DNA from: a virus
DNA: 21,721 nucleotides
IMG/VR virus record: IMGVR_UViG_3300045010_000739
Location: 1-21,721 of that record
Reading direction: 5' to 3' (one strand)
In this document: one piece after another, positions 1 through 7,829 of the stretch
Layout: the number at the start of each line of letters is the position of its first letter
Position numbering within the stretch: the stretch's first letter is position 1
Translations under genes and position numbers: made by a program
Notes under the pieces: generated by a model
Seen by the model: only the letters and a program-made list of their open reading frames with translations
Databases searched by the model: none
Told to the model about the DNA's origin: nothing

Positions 1-641
1 TGATGCTTATCATAGTTAGAGCTTATAGTTTTTTCATCATAAAAATGACCTAGCCAAAACTTAGGAGGAAAATTTGGAATAACAGTGATATTTTTATTGC
101 CTGTTTTTTCTTTATAATAGTCTTTCATAAAATCACAGGTAACAGTAATTTCATCACATAATGACATAATTTCTCTAGCATTTTCCCGTATCTGCGGATC
201 TACGAACGCTGATTTAAATTTATTATAATCTGGTATATCTTCATGAAACACTAGGTCATCAATTTCATATACAATTCTAAACCCTACTTGCTTTGATACT
301 TCCTTTAAAAACTTTACAAATTGTAGTTGGGATGAAGTTGCCTGCCGCTGAACTCTGACGACTTTTGTATTTATATAATATCTCGGATCGAGAATCATGA
401 CTGTAGTACCGTGAACACAGAATTCACCGTACGCATTACAAATATGCTCCGGCCATATCATTCTCCAAAATCCGCATCCTGAATAATCTGCGTAGTATTG
501 AATTACTCTAGGGTTAGTGGTTTCAGGTGGCTGGGGTGAAGTAGGCAAAATAACTGGTTTAGACTGTTGTTGTTGTATTAAGGATCCATTTAAATAAGGA
601 ACCTGCATCAACGGAGAAATAAAAGGATTGCCTGTGATCAT
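1..641 (-). CDS. Glycosyltransferase-like protein, N-terminal part (runs off the left edge)
   Basis: Open frame from ATG at 641-639 to base 1 with no stop, so 213 residues of a longer protein are visible. Residues 1-45 are a Q/P-rich linker. The body has a conserved-looking stretch YADYSGCGFWR (50-60), then RIVYEIDDLVF (122-132) and NITVIPNFPPKFW (184-196). The EIDD element and the 'V.PN...' element after a predicted strand-helix unit are what I expect in the N-terminal Rossmann half of GT-B (GT4-like) glycosyltransferases, including those of large phages. It follows the gp46 gene by 35 bases on the same strand. The only upstream in-frame ATG (664) meets a stop at once, which fixes the start. 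Target unknown: modified phage DNA, virion protein or host surface sugar are all possible. The family call is by motif only. Confidence 0.6.
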   Translation of the reverse strand, partial: MITGNPFISPLMQVPYLNGSLIQQQQSKPVILPTSPQPPETTNPRVIQYYADYSGCGFWRMIWPEHICNAYGEFCVHGTTVMILDPRYYINTKVVRVQRQATSSQLQFVKFLKEVSKQVGFRIVYEIDDLVFHEDIPDYNKFKSAFVDPQIRENAREIMSLCDEITVTCDFMKDYYKEKTGNKNITVIPNFPPKFWLGHFYDEKTISSNYDKH

Positions 642-676
642 AATTAATATGTAATGGGTAACATAACTAATATCAA

Positions 677-2482
677 CTACATAACCTTAAAAGGTATTCG
701 TGTTGTTGTACCGTTCTTCTTCTCTAGATATACAATCTCACCATTACAAAGCTTGGTGCACTCTTTTCTATGTGAAATAATAAAAATACCAAAATTATAT
801 TGATTGACCTGTTCATTTAATATATTCAATACTAGCTCAACACCCGTTTCATCTAAACTAGTATCTAATAACTCATCGTAAAACTGAATATTATAAAATA
901 CGTTTCCTTGCAATCTTAGCATATCTATAAAAGCAAACATAGTGGCCAAATCAATAACCTTTCTCTCTGCCCCACTATAATTAAAATAACTAGTGACCTT
1001 ACCTTTTTCGTTAACTATAGTTTCATCAAATAATTCATTAAAAGTTACTATTGCGTTTGAATTTAGCTTTTTAAGATATACATTTATTTTGTTATTAAAT
1101 AATTTAAGAATCTTTTTTACAATAAAGCTCTTAACACCTTCTTCACTCACAACAAACTTTGATACTTCTATTAAACTTAAAACATTTTGAAGTTTATTTA
1201 CCTTTTCAGATATTTCAAATAATTTTTTAGTATTCTCCTCTATTAATAAGTCTGAATTTTCATCAGTTATCTTAAGGTGATCAAAATCCTGTTGCAATTG
1301 TGTTAGTAGGGTATCTATTTCGATAAGTCTTTTTCTACTACTTTCTAGCTTATGTACATTTAAATTATGTGAATTTATGTTACTATTACCTTTCTTAATT
1401 GCATCCATTATTTTTGTTTTTAAAATATTAAGCTCTGATACCTTGCCCTCATTCAATTTAATCTCATGCTCTGAATTCAGAATTTGTCTTTTAAGTTTTT
1501 CTTTCTCTTCTTTAATGAGGCCTTTATCATGTTCTGTTATTGGTCTTAGGCACACAGGGCAACTTTGCTTATCAGTTCCTATTTTGGAAGAAGATGCTAT
1601 AGCAAATTCATTTTTAGTTTCTAAGGATGCAATGGATTTTGAGTAGTCCTTTAGTTTTGAATCACAATCCTCTAGTTTAGTATTTAATTTAGTTATATTA
1701 GATTCAATTTCTGATACATTAATAGGAATATAGCTATCGATAAATTTGGAAATGAACTCTTTTTCTTTGTGAAGTTCTTTCTGTCTTATATTGAGTTGTA
1801 TTCTACGGTTTTCAAAATCTTTTTTAGTTTTTTCTTTTTGTTTTAAAAAATTATCAAGCATGTTTTTTATTTCTTCTTCTCTAGCTATATTTGCTTCTAA
1901 TTCTTTTTTTGTGGTGTTAAGTTCATCTCTAACCACATTTAACATCTTACTAAACACTTCTAGGTTAAATATACCTTCGATAAATTTTCTCTTTTCAACT
2001 TTCTTCTTAGCCATGAAAGGTACTGTGTTATTTACTGTCATAACAACACAATTCTGAAATACTTCTGAGTTACACTGTATTAGCTCTGATATGTAGCTGG
2101 TAGTATTAGAGATACTGTCACGGGTAATATCTATTTGATTTTGATATAAAATACATTTGCTCGGCTCCAAAGTTCTTATAACCTCATATTCATCCACTTT
2201 CTTACCTACTTTAATGCTAAAAGTAAGTGAAACTTCACACGTTTTAGAAGTAGAATAATTAATAATATGTTCTTTTTTTAACTCTCTAATAGTATCGCCG
2301 AACAAAGCAAAATGCAAAGCGTCTGTTATAGTGCTTTTACCAACACCGTTTCTTCTATCTATTTGATCTCTATTAATACCTGTAATAGCATTAAGACCAG
2401 GAGAAAAAGTTATATCAACAACTTTATCTCCTACGCTAAGAAAATTTCTTATCTTTAATGTATTAAAAATTACACTCTTCAT
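677..2482 (-). CDS. 46: Recombination endonuclease subunit gp46 (SbcC/Rad50-like ATPase)
   Basis: ATPase subunit of the gp46/gp47 (Rad50/Mre11-type) complex that resects DNA ends for phage recombination-dependent replication. The 601 residues show the full plan: split Walker A ending in NGVGKST (45-51), a long coiled coil (about 170-455) with a zinc-hook CPVC at 308-311, the ABC signature YSGAERK (502-508), Walker B with D536-E537, and the switch histidine in ISHRKE (H571). Length and order match T4 gp46 (about 560 residues). Its ATG overlaps the stop of gp47 by 4 bases (ATGA), implying translational coupling. No Shine-Dalgarno is visible. Odd: about seven residues (RDQIDRR) are inserted between the G-x-N and NGxGKS halves of the P-loop compared with T4. 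I believe other phage relatives share this. Confidence 0.95.
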   Translation of the reverse strand: MKSVIFNTLKIRNFLSVGDKVVDITFSPGLNAITGINRDQIDRRNGVGKSTITDALHFALFGDTIRELKKEHIINYSTSKTCEVSLTFSIKVGKKVDEYEVIRTLEPSKCILYQNQIDITRDSISNTTSYISELIQCNSEVFQNCVVMTVNNTVPFMAKKKVEKRKFIEGIFNLEVFSKMLNVVRDELNTTKKELEANIAREEEIKNMLDNFLKQKEKTKKDFENRRIQLNIRQKELHKEKEFISKFIDSYIPINVSEIESNITKLNTKLEDCDSKLKDYSKSIASLETKNEFAIASSSKIGTDKQSCPVCLRPITEHDKGLIKEEKEKLKRQILNSEHEIKLNEGKVSELNILKTKIMDAIKKGNSNINSHNLNVHKLESSRKRLIEIDTLLTQLQQDFDHLKITDENSDLLIEENTKKLFEISEKVNKLQNVLSLIEVSKFVVSEEGVKSFIVKKILKLFNNKINVYLKKLNSNAIVTFNELFDETIVNEKGKVTSYFNYSGAERKVIDLATMFAFIDMLRLQGNVFYNIQFYDELLDTSLDETGVELVLNILNEQVNQYNFGIFIISHRKECTKLCNGEIVYLEKKNGTTTRIPFKVM

Positions 2483-3519
2483 TTACAATTATTATAAACC
2501 GAAACTGTATAGTCTGTTACCTCTTTTTTATTTTGAATATCTAGCATATCAATAAATTCCGATATTGCTTGAGGTATATTCACCCCACTTAAATCTACCT
2601 TTTCCTGACCTAGATCAAATTTATCAAAATTTGCAGAATGATCTACGGTAAAAGTAGACGGTTTAAATGAATTTAGCTTAAGTGACAGTTTATCTAAATC
2701 TGTAGAATCTATATTTCTATCTATTACCAATCTAACAATATTTTTTTCAAATATTTTTTTACCCGTATTTTCAAAATCATTTATTTTTATTAATTCTGAA
2801 AGCTTTATTTTCTTATGCTTAGGAGAAAAATTATTCTCTATAAATTCAAATGACATGGTCTTAAGGTCTAATATATAAAAACCTTTCGTAGATTCTAAAT
2901 CTCCAAAATCTAATTCAAATGGACAACCTACATAAAGAATTGTATTATTACCATATTTTCTTTCCTCTCTTAAATGAAAGTGACCTGACACTATTAATGA
3001 TGAATGCCTAAACAAGTCTTCAGGTTTTGCCCCATGGTCGCAAATCTTATAAGTATTCATCTTGAAGCTTTCTATCTCAAAATGACCAAACACAATATCG
3101 CAGCTTGGTATCTCATTTATTTCTGTACCCCAAGGCGCAAAGAACATTTCTCTTCCACATATTTGCTTTAGTGTAGGTACTTCAATGACTTCTATATTCT
3201 TACGACCATTGAACACACTTATACTATTAATTTTACTATTATGCCTGAAAAACGAATCATGATTTCCTGCAATCATTATTAATCTAAGGCCATCAAATAA
3301 CTGCAAAATTCTACCCGCGAGATGTAATGTGTTGACATTTATTTCGCTTCGATTATGAAAGAAATCACCGCAAAATATAATATCGGTAATATTTCTACTC
3401 TTAAGCTGAGCGGTATACCACTGAACCCACTCTAGAGATATATCATGCCAGGTAGAACTATTAGTATGTACGCCTAGATGAAGATCTGAAAAAATAGCTA
3501 CTTTACAGTCTTTAAGCAT
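2479..3519 (-). CDS. 47: Recombination endonuclease subunit gp47 (SbcD/Mre11-like nuclease)
   Basis: Metallophosphoesterase nuclease partner of gp46. All phosphoesterase motifs are present in order: SDLHLG (11-16, D12 and H14), GDFFHNR (51-57, D52 and H55), GNHD (85-88), GHFEIE, then SGHFH in the second half, so the di-metal centre appears intact. At 346 residues it is about the size of T4 gp47 (339). The C-terminal third (after about 230) would hold the DNA-binding and gp46-contact parts. It overlaps the sigma gene upstream by 8 bases and gp46 downstream by 4 bases, so the three are probably co-transcribed and coupled. Confidence 0.95.
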   Translation of the reverse strand: MLKDCKVAIFSDLHLGVHTNSSTWHDISLEWVQWYTAQLKSRNITDIIFCGDFFHNRSEINVNTLHLAGRILQLFDGLRLIMIAGNHDSFFRHNSKINSISVFNGRKNIEVIEVPTLKQICGREMFFAPWGTEINEIPSCDIVFGHFEIESFKMNTYKICDHGAKPEDLFRHSSLIVSGHFHLREERKYGNNTILYVGCPFELDFGDLESTKGFYILDLKTMSFEFIENNFSPKHKKIKLSELIKINDFENTGKKIFEKNIVRLVIDRNIDSTDLDKLSLKLNSFKPSTFTVDHSANFDKFDLGQEKVDLSGVNIPQAISEFIDMLDIQNKKEVTDYTVSVYNNCK

Positions 3520-4114
3520 TACTTTGATTATAATGGCTATTATCTAAATCTCCACCACCTGAGTCAGAATTAATTCTTATGCCCGTCTCTTCTTCATTTG
3601 CATTTATGAGGTCGTCGTAGTGTCTGTCCCTATAATCTACAATAAGCTGATGATATTTCTTTTCTTTCTTAATACGGCTAATAAAGGCGTGAAAGGCTAT
3701 AGTAGTAAAATAACTAAATGGGCTAAACCCTTTGTCTAGATGAAACTTCTTGTATTTTAATGCTTGATACATCTTTACAACTGCATCGCCGATCATTTCA
3801 TCTTTATAGCTATAATTTATAAAATTAGGCGCAAAAGATAAACCATAGGCAATACGTCGTATGCTATCGGCTAGATACTCTGTCATTTCAGCATCTTTAT
3901 AATATTTTCTAATTGCATCTTCAAATTCTCTACTATTTACATAGTGAGGTTTTTCTGACGCTTTTGTCTTCTTACCAATTTTAGCTACGCTCTTAAGACC
4001 TGTTTTAAGTGTCTGAAGTGCAACTTTCTCAAGTTGTAACTCGGGAGGTAGCTCTATCCCCCCTTTATTTTTCTTGGATTTCGGTGATCTTATATGGGAT
4101 GTTTTCTTGCTCAT
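3512..4114 (-). CDS. 55: Late-transcription sigma factor, gp55-like
   Basis: Divergent sigma-70-family factor that would direct host RNA polymerase to late promoters of the TATAAATA type. The diagnostic match is SYKDEMIGD (about residues 102-110), followed by FSPFSYFTTIAFHAFI and RIKKEKK. These correspond to the T4 gp55 region 2 sequence (YSYKDEMIGD, PFAYFTQI, RIQKEKK) as I recall it. The first 60 residues are a lysine-rich extension, and the tail is a short acidic S/G/N-rich stretch. Length 200 against 185 in T4. The ATG at 4114 lies 50 bases inside the upstream helicase gene, an unusually long overlap. The next in-frame Met is far inside the conserved part, so the start must be near here. 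The TATAAATA-like boxes elsewhere in the window fit this protein's role. Confidence 0.9.
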   Translation of the reverse strand: MSKKTSHIRSPKSKKNKGGIELPPELQLEKVALQTLKTGLKSVAKIGKKTKASEKPHYVNSREFEDAIRKYYKDAEMTEYLADSIRRIAYGLSFAPNFINYSYKDEMIGDAVVKMYQALKYKKFHLDKGFSPFSYFTTIAFHAFISRIKKEKKYHQLIVDYRDRHYDDLINANEEETGIRINSDSGGGDLDNSHYNQSNA

Positions 4115-5525
4115 AAAGTGTTTGTCTTTTTATTTCATGCCGTCTGCCATATGTTAATTGATCGGCAAAATCAAAAATATGTAATTTATTCTTATTTTCG
4201 TGTAGTCTTAATCCTCTACCTATACTTTGAATAACCTTTACTTTTGCTTTTCCACCTGCTACAAAGAAAATGTAATGCAAGTTTTTAACATTAATACCTG
4301 TACTGAAAATCTTACTAATAGCAATCGCAACTACATTAGATTCTGTTTCCATTAAATTTTTAATTTTTTCCCTATCTTCGATTTCAACACTGCCCTGAAT
4401 AAAGAATATTTTTTTACGCGATGCATGTTCAGATAGATATTTATATAATGCTTCACCGTGTTTTATAAAATCTACTAAAATCAACACATTATTAGTTGCA
4501 TTGTTTGCAAGTGTACAGATTATATTATTTCTAAATTTATTTTCAAATAAAAACTCTAGCTCCGTTCTATATCTTTCTGTTGGATTTAATGTTTCCACAT
4601 ATCTGGGTTTGTTTCTAAATGAAAGCTCTAAAATGTTGCACACTACACTTGTAACATATTTTTCTTGTCTTAATTCGAAGCTAGATTTTTCATATATAAT
4701 AGGTCCGATTTTGCCTATTATATTCCATTGATCGAGTTTACTTTCAGGCATAGTACCAGTAAAGCCAAACCTAATAGGGGTATTAATTTTTTTGAGAACC
4801 TTATTGATTTGATTTCCTCTTCTTGCTTTATGGATTTCATCAAACATGAGAATGTTTATACCCTCTAGCCATGATAAATCTGACTTCTCTGAAAGTATAA
4901 TACCTAGATTTGCTATAATAACATTAGCATTTATATCTAGTCTGTTGGAACCGGTCCATTTACTAAAGAAAAAAGGCACCCCATATTGTGTAAAATCTTT
5001 AAATGTCTGTGTTGCTAGTCCTAAATCTGGAACTATAAGTAAGCATTTAAATTGTTTATTGAGTAAAAAGAAATTCGATAACAACGATGCCATAACTAAC
5101 GTCTTGCCGCCTGCCGTAGCTAGGACGGATACTCCTCTGCCTTTTTCAAGACACTGATAAACTATTTCCTTTTGATAATCTCTAAGCTTTAGAGATAAAT
5201 TATCATAGGGTGTATTGGTAAAACTGATATTGTTTTTGTACAATTGTGAAGGTATAACCTGGGCAGCAAATTCTGTAGACGTCTTTATATCAGATTCTTG
5301 ACAATATTCATTCTTTACTAAAAATTTTATTATTTCGTAAAATAAACATGGATCGAATTGACCAGTAGGGGTAATTGCATAAGTTCTTGAGGGAATAAAC
5401 CTTCCTCTCATTCTAGCAAACCTAGCACCCTCATTAGTTACAGAGAAATGTTCTCGTATTTCAGACAAATGTTCAGTCTTAAGTATACCTATACCCTTAG
5501 TTTTATTATATTCAAACAAAACCAT
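4065..5525 (-). CDS. uvsW: UvsW-like superfamily 2 DNA helicase
   Basis: SF2 helicase expected to unwind D-loops, R-loops and stalled forks, as T4 UvsW does in the switch to recombination-dependent replication. Motifs: a Q-like region KLRDYQKEIV just ahead of motif I ATAGGKT (K141), motif II as DEIH (229-232), motif III GFTGTM, and motif VI QSIGRGLR (GRG at 436-438). The N-terminal 100 residues before the helicase core fit the extra UvsW N-terminal domain. 486 residues against about 500 in T4. A GGAG eight bases ahead of the ATG is one of the few good Shine-Dalgarno sequences here. The start overlaps the uvsY stop by one base (TAATG). The 3' end overlaps the gp55 gene by 50 bases. Confidence 0.92.
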   Translation of the reverse strand: MVLFEYNKTKGIGILKTEHLSEIREHFSVTNEGARFARMRGRFIPSRTYAITPTGQFDPCLFYEIIKFLVKNEYCQESDIKTSTEFAAQVIPSQLYKNNISFTNTPYDNLSLKLRDYQKEIVYQCLEKGRGVSVLATAGGKTLVMASLLSNFFLLNKQFKCLLIVPDLGLATQTFKDFTQYGVPFFFSKWTGSNRLDINANVIIANLGIILSEKSDLSWLEGINILMFDEIHKARRGNQINKVLKKINTPIRFGFTGTMPESKLDQWNIIGKIGPIIYEKSSFELRQEKYVTSVVCNILELSFRNKPRYVETLNPTERYRTELEFLFENKFRNNIICTLANNATNNVLILVDFIKHGEALYKYLSEHASRKKIFFIQGSVEIEDREKIKNLMETESNVVAIAISKIFSTGINVKNLHYIFFVAGGKAKVKVIQSIGRGLRLHENKNKLHIFDFADQLTYGRRHEIKRQTLYEQENIPYKITEIQEK

Positions 5526-5920
5526 TATGTGGTCTCCATTTTTATAATATCAACTAAGTTTTTTATATCAAACCCTATACTGTGTATGGTTTTTTCTACT
5601 TTCTCGAGAAACTCTATTATAATTTTCTTTTCATTAATTTGTTTGTTAATCTCTACAACAGCTTCGTGCTTTTCAGCGGTTTTTTCACAAACTATAGTAG
5701 TTAATCTAACTGGTGATTCCTTCCTTATCTCTTCCCCTATTTTACCGATTAATTGATTTTTTTCCTTGTTAAGCTCATTCAGTGCCGCTTTTTCTTTCAT
5801 AAGCCTAGAGACCCACTTAGCTTTTCTTGCAGGTAGCATTAAAGCATTTTCTTTTAAATTAAGTTCGTCTAGTGCAACATCTGAATCTAATTCAGATATA
5901 TATTTCTCTAATATGCTCAC
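5525..5920 (-). CDS. uvsY: UvsY-like recombination mediator
   Basis: Small helical protein that loads the UvsX recombinase on single-stranded DNA coated with gp32. The 131 residues match T4 UvsY (137) in size and at both ends: an N-terminal YISELDSDVALDELNL block, a central LPARKAKWVSRLMKEKAAL corresponding to the MLYSKWLNKHSSIKKEM region, and a C-terminal IHSIGFDIKNLVDI corresponding to IKSRGFAIKHIQDM in T4 (from memory). Its position directly before uvsW supports the call. The start is GTG (5920-5918): the overlapping ATG is followed by a stop. It is the first gene of the five-gene minus-strand block, so its promoter should lie in 5921-5957. UvsX itself is not in the window. Confidence 0.88.
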   Translation of the reverse strand: MSILEKYISELDSDVALDELNLKENALMLPARKAKWVSRLMKEKAALNELNKEKNQLIGKIGEEIRKESPVRLTTIVCEKTAEKHEAVVEINKQINEKKIIIEFLEKVEKTIHSIGFDIKNLVDIIKMETT

Positions 5921-5922
5921 AT

Positions 5923-5930
5923 CATAAATA
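5923..5930 (+). promoter_or_regulatory. Candidate late promoter box CATAAATA, in the divergent uvsY/5958 region
   Basis: Seven of eight bases match the T4 late consensus TATAAATA. It lies 27 bases before the ATG at 5958, in the 37-base gap from which the recombination block and the plus-strand virion-like genes diverge. A second, weaker box (GATAAATC, 5945-5952) lies five bases before the same ATG and fits the short-spacing pattern seen at other genes. Confidence 0.4.
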
Positions 5931-5957
5931 TAACATATACATTAGATAAATCAATAA

Positions 5958-6179
5958 ATGAAAAGCTTTAAACAATATATACTAGAATTAAATATTGCGG
6001 GCGCGGGCGGAGTATTCGGAGACGCACCTAGCATGGGTCACGGTGGTGATGTAGGTAATAAGGACTTTTATGCACCTGGAGATTCAAGAATACCTGTAAT
6101 ACTTGGAGCAAAAAAAATTAAAGATAAAAAAAATAAAACTAAATTTCCTATTCAACGTAGAACTCTATCAGGCATGTAG
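5958..6179 (+). CDS. Small conserved-looking phage protein with capsid-targeting-like leader
   Basis: A 73-residue protein of unknown function. The first ten residues, MKSFKQYILE, closely resemble the T4 capsid-targeting leader (M-K-T-Y-Q-E-F-I-A-E type), with a prohead-protease-like I-L-E site at 8-10. After it comes a glycine-rich stretch GAGGVFGDAPSMGHGGD, then NKDFYAPGDSRIP and a basic tail. I recall similar short proteins in T4-like marine phages but no assigned function. It is the first plus-strand gene, diverging from uvsY. By analogy with T4 internal proteins it may be packaged in the head. That is inference from the leader alone. Confidence 0.75.
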   Translation: MKSFKQYILELNIAGAGGVFGDAPSMGHGGDVGNKDFYAPGDSRIPVILGAKKIKDKKNKTKFPIQRRTLSGM

Positions 6180-6190
6180 TTAAATACAAG

Positions 6191-6604
6191 ATGGATTTAG
6201 GCCACTGGATTTTAGTAGATAATATTAAAATGGAAGAGCTACCCTTCGGCTTTATATATGAAATTACAAATACAATAAATAATAAAAAATATATAGGCAA
6301 AAAACAATGTTTTTCAAAATTAAAAAACGCCCCATTAAAAGGAAAAAAAAACAAAAGAATTAGAATAAAGGAATCTGACTGGAAAACTTATACGAGTTCA
6401 TCTAATGAGCTAAATAAAGATATTGCAAAACTTGGAAAAGATAAATTTATATTTAAAATTTTAAGGCTTTGTTGTAGTAAATGGGAATTAGGATATTTTG
6501 AAATAAAGGAACAAATAGAAAAAGAGGCAATACTTAAAGACGACTATTACAATGGTGTATTAAATGTAAGAATTGGTCGTCCTCCTAAATCTTTATTGAA
6601 TTAA
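6191..6604 (+). CDS. GIY-YIG endonuclease-like protein (SegE-type)
   Basis: A 137-residue protein with a variant GIY-YIG core: FGFIYEIT (residues 19-26) stands for GIY and KKYIGKKQ (33-40) for YIG, spaced as in this nuclease family. Downstream, SDWKTYTSSSNELNKDI and the C-terminal FEIKEQIEKEAIL with a conserved-type glutamate, then YYNGVLNVRIG, fit the SegE-like phage branch. Members are free-standing homing endonucleases of T4-like phages. Here it sits between virion-like genes and has no leader tag, in keeping with an inserted selfish gene, although GTTAAATA four bases before its ATG gives it a possible late promoter. Whether it cuts DNA, and where, cannot be read from the sequence. Confidence 0.7.
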   Translation: MDLGHWILVDNIKMEELPFGFIYEITNTINNKKYIGKKQCFSKLKNAPLKGKKNKRIRIKESDWKTYTSSSNELNKDIAKLGKDKFIFKILRLCCSKWELGYFEIKEQIEKEAILKDDYYNGVLNVRIGRPPKSLLN

Positions 6605-6629
6605 AAGAATTTTATAATATAATAAAATC

Positions 6630-7133
6630 GTGAAGAACGTTTTAATATTTAAGAACATTGAACTAAGGGATTTAGTAAGCAGCTTTTATGAGCAAGTAGA
6701 ACCACAAATAATATCTGACTCTCAAAAATATTCTCTTCTAAAGAATGATTTAATTAATAAATTTGCAATTTATAGATTTGTAGAGTTTCTTATAGCAACA
6801 AAATCCAGAAAAGTTAATAAGAAGCTAGCTTTTTTTATAGACGGCACACTATTGAAGAAAGATTTATTGGGCAACAATCTTAAAATATATAAAAAACTTT
6901 GCGATCTGTTAAATGTAAAAATTATAGAAAAAAATCTTGATTTTGAAGAATATAGCGAACTTCTTAACAGTAATTCAGGTAAGGGTAAGGAGGAAAGACT
7001 TTTATTACTACATAAATCATTAGAGCCTGGTAAGAATAGTCCTTCCAAATTTATGGAGTTTTTAAACAAATATGGTATATATAGATTAGATTATAAAAAT
7101 AACTCAATCAAGTTAGGTATCTTTTTAGCATAA
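6630..7133 (+). CDS. Unrecognised phage protein
   Basis: 167 residues, GTG start (6630), AT-rich like its neighbours. I do not recognise the family. It looks soluble and mainly helical, with a central strand-like KLAFFIDGTLL (about 64-74) and a lysine-rich middle. No signal peptide, membrane segment or cysteine motif is seen. The N terminus (MKNVLIFKNIELRDL) is not a clear capsid-targeting leader. An A/T box (TATAATAA, 6618-6625) lies four bases before the GTG. It lies between the GIY-YIG gene and the first of two similar small leader-bearing proteins. Confidence 0.7.
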   Translation: MKNVLIFKNIELRDLVSSFYEQVEPQIISDSQKYSLLKNDLINKFAIYRFVEFLIATKSRKVNKKLAFFIDGTLLKKDLLGNNLKIYKKLCDLLNVKIIEKNLDFEEYSELLNSNSGKGKEERLLLLHKSLEPGKNSPSKFMEFLNKYGIYRLDYKNNSIKLGIFLA

Positions 7134-7136
7134 ATA
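7129..7136 (+). promoter_or_regulatory. Candidate late promoter box CATAAATA, four bases before the 7141 start
   Basis: Seven of eight match to TATAAATA, followed by ATGT and then the ATG at 7141. It includes the stop codon of the preceding gene (7131-7133). If it acts like the T4 box, transcription would start about at the start codon. Confidence 0.45.
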
Positions 7137-7140
7137 ATGT

Positions 7141-7455
7141 ATGAAGTTTGATGCTCTTCTAGTAAAAGAATATAAAAAGTACAATCTCGTTTTGCCTAAT
7201 AACCTTACTTTCGGTGAAGATATAGATACCGGTGCAGATATTAACCTGGCTACTGAAATTCCTGGGGCTGAAAAGCAAAAAGCAGAAGTTGCAGCGAATG
7301 TAGATAAGCGATCAAAATTAAATTCCCTAATTTCTTCTACATTAGACTTATTAATAAAAAAAGCACAAGACAATCTAACTAAAACCAAATCACCTAATAC
7401 TGCTGCCACTTTGCTTTCCGGACGCACACCCTCAACAACTATGAACTCAGTTTAA
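7141..7455 (+). CDS. Small leader-bearing phage protein, possible paralogue of the next gene
   Basis: 104 residues, function unknown. The start MKFDALLVKE is leader-like (V-K-E as possible cut site). Then comes LPNNLTFGED, a helical region rich in A/K/D, and a T/S-rich C-terminal tail. The next gene begins in a parallel way (MKFCNILKE, then VPANLT), and both are short, so they may be old duplicates, though identity is low. The stop TAA shares one base with the next ATG (TAATG at 7453-7457), so the two are coupled. The candidate late box at 7129-7136 would drive both. Likely a head-associated or assembly protein, inferred from leader and context only. Confidence 0.7.
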   Translation: MKFDALLVKEYKKYNLVLPNNLTFGEDIDTGADINLATEIPGAEKQKAEVAANVDKRSKLNSLISSTLDLLIKKAQDNLTKTKSPNTAATLLSGRTPSTTMNSV

Positions 7456-7826
7456 TGAAATTTTGTAATATATTAAAAGAAAAATATATCGAATTAAACG
7501 AACAAGTTCCTGCAAATCTAACTGCAATGCAAGAACCTGTAGGTCAGCCTTTTGCCCCGACACCTGCTATAGCTGTACCACCACAAGCTAGTATCCCCCC
7601 TGGTCTAGAGCAAGAGACCTCTCCATTAACATCAGAAGGTGAAGTGTTTTTAGTGAGATTATTAAAAAAAGCCTTGTTTATGAATCCTGGTGATATTGAT
7701 GAAAAAGCACTAAAAGATTTACCGGAAATAAATGAAAATAATGCTGCCGAGGTTTTAAGCTCTATCATTAACATTATGAAGAAGTATTCTAATACAATAG
7801 ATGTAGAAATAGAAGCTAATAAATAA
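7455..7826 (+). CDS. Small leader-bearing, proline-rich phage protein
   Basis: 123 residues, function unknown. Leader MKFCNILKE (possible cut after L-K-E, residues 7-9; another L-N-E at 14-16). Then a P/A/Q-rich linker (residues 25-55: VGQPFAPTPAIAVPPQAS and onward) and a helical C-terminal half containing GEVFLVRLLKKAL and EVLSSIINIMKKYS. The linker-plus-helix layout resembles other virion-like proteins at 16767-20239. Its start overlaps the upstream stop by one base. The next gene starts only three bases after its stop. Confidence 0.7.
   Translation: MKFCNILKEKYIELNEQVPANLTAMQEPVGQPFAPTPAIAVPPQASIPPGLEQETSPLTSEGEVFLVRLLKKALFMNPGDIDEKALKDLPEINENNAAEVLSSIINIMKKYSNTIDVEIEANK
7818..7825 (+). 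promoter_or_regulatory. Candidate late promoter box AATAAATA, four bases before the 7830 GTG
   Basis: Seven of eight match to TATAAATA, followed by ATCT and the GTG at 7830. It overlaps the end of the preceding gene. Same spacing as at 7129, 11624, 16755 and 20971. Confidence 0.4.
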
Positions 7827-7829
7827 TCT

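Noticed and set aside
735-2057. Several plus-strand open frames inside the gp46 gene
   Set aside because: They lie opposite a clearly coding gene, have no family features and reflect low stop frequency opposite AT-rich lysine-rich coding sequence.
7141-7826. Two neighbouring small genes as a toxin-antitoxin pair
   Set aside because: Size and coupling fit, but both have capsid-type leaders and neither has toxin or DNA-binding motifs.
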